DNA from: Shimia sp039969785
Lineage (GTDB): Bacteria; Pseudomonadota; Alphaproteobacteria; Rhodobacterales; Rhodobacteraceae
Assembly: GCF_039969785.1 (NCBI RefSeq)
Contig: NZ_JBDVNC010000016.1
Coordinates: 241,623-305,622 of the forward strand
Direction: 5' to 3'
DNA: 64,000 nt
Positions 61,238-64,000 of this stretch are shown here, one piece after another. The stretch's first letter is position 1. Each line of letters starts with the position of its first letter. Both the position numbers and the translations under genes were made by a program. A model generated the notes under the pieces. The model was given only the letters and a program-made list of their open reading frames with translations, did not search any database and was not told the origin of the DNA.

Positions 61238-62400
61238 GGGGCCTCCAAAATGCTAACGGCATTCAGGGTCGCGATCCCGCCATGCGTATCTACAAGCGCA
61301 AAGCGCGGTGCATGTCCGGCTTGCAGTCCGAAATACCGGCCCTCCAACTGTAATGCTGCCGTCAAAACTTGCGCGACGCCCGTCGCGCCGACCGGCGCCC
61401 CTTGCCCCAGCAAACCACCTGACAGGTTCACAGGCAAAGCCCCGTCTGCTGCAAAAACACCGTCACGTGCGGCGTTGATTATCTCGTCACTACCCAACCC
61501 CAACGCCTCCAGCGCCTGAAGCTGTGCGCCAGAATAGCTGTCATAAACCTCGGCCAGACCGATATCCACAGGCGACAACTCCGCCGCCGTATAGGCACGT
61601 TGTGCGGCAACATGCTTGCCATGGAAACACCCGGGATCGCGGCGCTCGCCCAAACGAACGGTGTCAACCGAATTGGACACCGCCCGAAACCGCGCCCGAC
61701 AGCGCGCCGTTGATGGCAAATCCTGTTTGCGGCCAAGAATAATCGCTGCCGCCCCATCACTGAGCGGAGAGCAATCCAGCCGGCGATAGGGCGACGCAAC
61801 AACCGGCGAAGTCTCAACATCCTGCAAGGAAATGTCCAACGGCAAATGGGCGTTGGGGTTCGCACGGGCATGTGCCCGGTTGGCCACAGCAATCGCGGCA
61901 AAGTCATTCGTGGTGGCACCGGTCCGCGCCATAAACGCCTGCGCGGACAACGCGTAAAGCGAGGTTGAATCGATGCCCGTCATCCCGTCAGTCCACGCAT
62001 CAAAGGACAGACCATAGAGAGCGCCGACATCCACACCTTTTAGATGGGAGGCTGACGGCTCAACACCCAATACCATCACACGCCGTGACATGCCGCTGGC
62101 CACTTCTGCCACGCCAGCATGTACCGCCACATGGCCCGATGCGCCGCCACCCTCGACCCGTTTGGCTGCAACACCGATCATGCCACATTCATCCGCCAAC
62201 AATGCGGCCGGGTTCAGTTGCAGAGTGAAAAAATCGCTTTCAGAAGCAACGATAAGCGTGTCAATATCCGCTGCCTCAAGCCCCGCATCCTCGAGCGCCT
62301 TAAATACCGCAGCCCGCGCCCAATCACGAAAGGAACTGCCATCTTTGCGTCGGTTAAACGGCGTCATTGCACCACCTGCGATCAGGACATCTGAAATCAA
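61234..62400 (-). CDS. Thiolase-fold protein without thiolase catalytic residues (Ltp2-like aldolase candidate)
   Basis: 388 residues. The nucleophile motif CASG reads GASG, G86 in VEGGGASGHVAVHAG, and the GHPxG histidine motif reads GAPVGATG; the last Cys/Gly-rich site is altered as well (VDTHGGIATLN). It therefore should not be a normal thiolase. The steroid side-chain aldolase Ltp2 is of this type and uses Tyr residues; here EVYDSYSGAQLQ and others offer Tyr. Coupled to a DUF35 gene as Ltp2 is. Likely a retro-aldolase on a beta-hydroxyacyl-CoA (inference). Confidence 0.82.
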   Translation of the reverse strand: MISDVLIAGGAMTPFNRRKDGSSFRDWARAAVFKALEDAGLEAADIDTLIVASESDFFTLQLNPAALLADECGMIGVAAKRVEGGGASGHVAVHAGVAEVASGMSRRVMVLGVEPSASHLKGVDVGALYGLSFDAWTDGMTGIDSTSLYALSAQAFMARTGATTNDFAAIAVANRAHARANPNAHLPLDISLQDVETSPVVASPYRRLDCSPLSDGAAAIILGRKQDLPSTARCRARFRAVSNSVDTVRLGERRDPGCFHGKHVAAQRAYTAAELSPVDIGLAEVYDSYSGAQLQALEALGLGSDEIINAARDGVFAADGALPVNLSGGLLGQGAPVGATGVAQVLTAALQLEGRYFGLQAGHAPRFALVDTHGGIATLNAVSILEAP

Positions 62401-63569
62401 ACCAACGCCTCCTTTGGTGCCACGCCACGCAGAACCAGACCAAGTACCAGCGCCAATCCGTTAATCACCAGAATTGACCCGATAAGTCCGGTTGCACCGG
62501 CAAACGTCCAGATCGCGCCGCCAATCGCCGGGCCCAACGCCATCATCAGCAATCCAACCATAGCAATCATACCCAAGCCCCGCCCGAGATGTGACACCGC
62601 CAGGTAACGCTGCGCCAGCCCCGGACGCAGGATCGTGTGAATACCGTAACACGCGCCCTGCACAATCAAAGCCGCATAGACAATAAACGGCGCGGTGCCA
62701 AAAAACAGCAATAACGACGCGGGCAAACACAGGCAAACAAACATCACCGCAGCACAGTTTTGCGGGCTGAACGCCGCCCCGTAATATTTCCAGACGACCC
62801 GACCGGCGATCTGCGCAGGCCCAAGTATCGCCAGCGACAGCAAGGCGACACTCGTGTCCCCCTGCCCTTGCATCAACACCACCGGAAGCAAGAACAGCAG
62901 GATTGCATGGCCCATCATCACAAGCCCAAAGGCCAAAGCAATCAGCACAGGACCCTTTTCAAGCCGCATTCCGGCGCGCTCTTTTTCTGTGTCAGGCTGA
63001 CCCGTGATCTCTTTTGGCAACGCCACAACAGCAATCGCCGCAAGCGCGGCAAATACCAGCACAATCCGTTGCCACCCCATCCCGGATGAAAGCACAATCA
63101 CCAGAGGAAAGGTAAGCAGTGTCGCGAAACCGGCAATCAGCGTCACCGAAGCCACCGCATTTGTCCCGGCCACCTTGAGCCGCCGCATCATCATGGCAAA
63201 GCACGGATCATAAAGCGTCGCCGCCATGCAAATTCCAAGCAAAACAACCAAAACACTGAACATCACTTTGTCCGACGTCTGTGACAGGCAGAGCAATATC
63301 AGCGTTCCGGCAATTGCCCCGGTTCGAATGACCGCCGCACCAAATCCGGCGTCAATCAAGCGCCCCACAATCGGCGCGCACAAAGCCCAGAGCAGAAAGG
63401 CCAGCGTGAACGTGGACGAGACAAACAGCACAGACCAATCGGTTTCGAGCGCAATTTGCCCCGAAAGCGCCGGAAGCAGATAATAGAACGCACTCCAAAG
63501 CAACAATTGCGCAAGCCCATGACGCCCCACATAGGCCGCTTCACCGTTGCGCTGTTGCGAATGTGGCAT
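62397..63569 (-). CDS. MFS transporter
   Basis: 390 residues from ATG 63569, with about twelve membrane segments. WALCAPIVGRLIDAGFG fits MFS loop 2-3. First gene of the four-gene operon, overlapping the thiolase-like gene by four bases. Probably imports the acid used by the acyl-CoA synthetase, or exports a product. Family subgroup not recognised. Confidence 0.85.
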   Translation of the reverse strand: MPHSQQRNGEAAYVGRHGLAQLLLWSAFYYLLPALSGQIALETDWSVLFVSSTFTLAFLLWALCAPIVGRLIDAGFGAAVIRTGAIAGTLILLCLSQTSDKVMFSVLVVLLGICMAATLYDPCFAMMMRRLKVAGTNAVASVTLIAGFATLLTFPLVIVLSSGMGWQRIVLVFAALAAIAVVALPKEITGQPDTEKERAGMRLEKGPVLIALAFGLVMMGHAILLFLLPVVLMQGQGDTSVALLSLAILGPAQIAGRVVWKYYGAAFSPQNCAAVMFVCLCLPASLLLFFGTAPFIVYAALIVQGACYGIHTILRPGLAQRYLAVSHLGRGLGMIAMVGLLMMALGPAIGGAIWTFAGATGLIGSILVINGLALVLGLVLRGVAPKEALV

Positions 63570-63587
63570 CTGTTCGTCGCGCCTCAA

Positions 63588-63862
63588 AATAGGTTGTGAT
63601 TAATTTGTCCTATTCAATATACGCTACACGAAACATATGGCAACCCCGCCCGCAGTTTGCGAAACCCGGTCTTGCTCCAATAAGTTTGGGCTCAGACGAA
63701 TTCACCCAACATTCATGGCGCGATCGGCAACGACATCTGTGAAAAAGCCTTCTTTGGACGGGCCATTTTGTAGGGAACTAAAGTTCCTTTTCCTTCGGGC
63801 ATGATTTAGGTGGCCACATAGTTTGCCCCCTATGGACAGCGCTTTGACACCAATTGACAGAT
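63588..63862. other. 275-base intergenic region before the IS element
   Basis: Upstream of the MFS operon. A small hairpin GGAACT-AA-AGTTCC (63774-63787) is followed by TTTTCC and could be a weak plus-strand terminator. No gene, clear promoter or repeat is supportable otherwise. Confidence 0.4.
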
Positions 63863-64000
63863 TGAAGTGGTCCCATCTTTTCGGACAGGTTTGCAGCGTT
63901 TCTAAGATGTATCGTGTTTAGGTTTCATGCTGCGTGTCGTTGCTCCAAGCCTGCGCAATATGCGTCGTCCGGTGTCTGCCGATCAAGCGCGGAATGGGGG
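63863..64000 (-). mobile_element. IS3-family insertion sequence end, runs off the window
   Basis: The element appears to begin at 63863 with TGAAGTGGTCCCATC, a plausible IS3 terminal inverted repeat (5' TG). Sixty-odd bases inside it, on the minus strand, the C-terminus of the transposase OrfB ends. The other end and any target duplication lie beyond the window. Confidence 0.75.
63925..64000 (-). CDS. IS3-family transposase OrfB, C-terminal end only
   Basis: The visible end, translated leftward, is PHSALDRQTPDDAYCAGL then EQRHAA and the TGA stop (63927-63925). PHSALxxxTPDDAY is the usual C-terminal signature of IS3-group integrase-type transposases, just downstream of the catalytic DDE glutamate. 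The rest of the gene is outside the window. Confidence 0.85.
   Translation of the reverse strand, partial: PHSALDRQTPDDAYCAGLEQRHAA

Noticed and set aside
61234..62400. Calling the thiolase-fold protein an acetyl-CoA acetyltransferase
   Set aside because: The nucleophilic Cys, the GHP His and the C-terminal Cys motif are all replaced.
63774..63787. GGAACT-AA-AGTTCC as an EcfG-type stress promoter
   Set aside because: It starts with GGAAC, but no CGTT-like -10 occurs at the needed spacing; better read as a small hairpin.
1..64000. CRISPR arrays, tRNA or rRNA genes, prophage
   Set aside because: No regularly spaced repeats, cloverleaf-like segments or phage structural genes were seen while reading both strands.

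Overview
The window looks like chromosomal DNA of a marine alphaproteobacterium of the Roseobacter group (Rhodobacteraceae). The reasons are the moderately GC-rich coding style, the density of ABC and TRAP importers, non-phosphorylative sugar routes, BKACE and enolase-superfamily enzymes, and an alginate-uptake cluster of the Sphingomonas/Agrobacterium type. This is inference from gene content; no rRNA or other phylogenetic marker is present. Almost the whole window is a string of carbon-catabolism islands, each with its own importer and regulator. I saw no tRNA, rRNA, CRISPR array or prophage.

Layout. (1) 1-8124, minus strand: a LIV-type ABC importer with a cyclase-family hydrolase, cupin, SDR, beta-hydroxyacid dehydrogenase and BKACE. 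A divergent IclR regulator (8340-9095) faces three spaced palindromes. (2) 9242-20646: the complete non-phosphorylative L-fucose route: importer, mutarotase, aldose dehydrogenase, lactonase, L-fuconate dehydratase, 2-keto-3-deoxyfuconate dehydrogenase and FAH-family hydrolase. It also holds an IclR regulator and one extra mandelate-racemase-like enzyme. (3) 21064-25599: D-mannonate dehydratase, an ABC exporter and a MATE transporter. (4) 25682-35666: a GntR/FCD regulator diverging from an alginate-oligomer operon: AlgS/M1/M2/Q-like importer, PL15 exo-lyase, SDR reductase, KdgF and KdgK. (5) 36137-46522: a second candidate DEH reductase, a GlcG-like/peroxiredoxin-like divergent pair, a TRAP importer, and UxuB-KduD-KduI-UxaC with a second GntR/FCD regulator. 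Regions 3-5 converge on 2-keto-3-deoxygluconate (KDG) and share a CTAG-containing operator close to ACTAGTATACTAGT.

(6) 46610-59124 is the most interesting part: a self-contained sugar catabolic system that I cannot match to a described pathway. It has a PotABCD-like importer, a nucleoside-hydrolase-like protein, a FucI/AraA-fold isomerase, a D-tagatose 3-epimerase-family enzyme, DhaK and DhaL without DhaM, a LacD-like class I aldolase, an aldehyde dehydrogenase and a GntR/UTRA regulator. The two promoters that drive it carry the same operator type (ATTTGTTAATACAAAT). The inferred logic is N-glycoside or sugar uptake, isomerisation, C3 epimerisation, C1 phosphorylation, aldol cleavage and aldehyde oxidation.

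(7) 59197-63569: acyl-CoA synthetase, DUF35 zinc-ribbon/OB protein, a thiolase-fold protein that has lost the thiolase catalytic residues (resembling the Ltp2/DUF35 retro-aldolase pair of steroid side-chain degradation), and an MFS transporter. (8) 63863-64000: one end of an IS3-family insertion sequence, with the C-terminus of its transposase running off the right edge.
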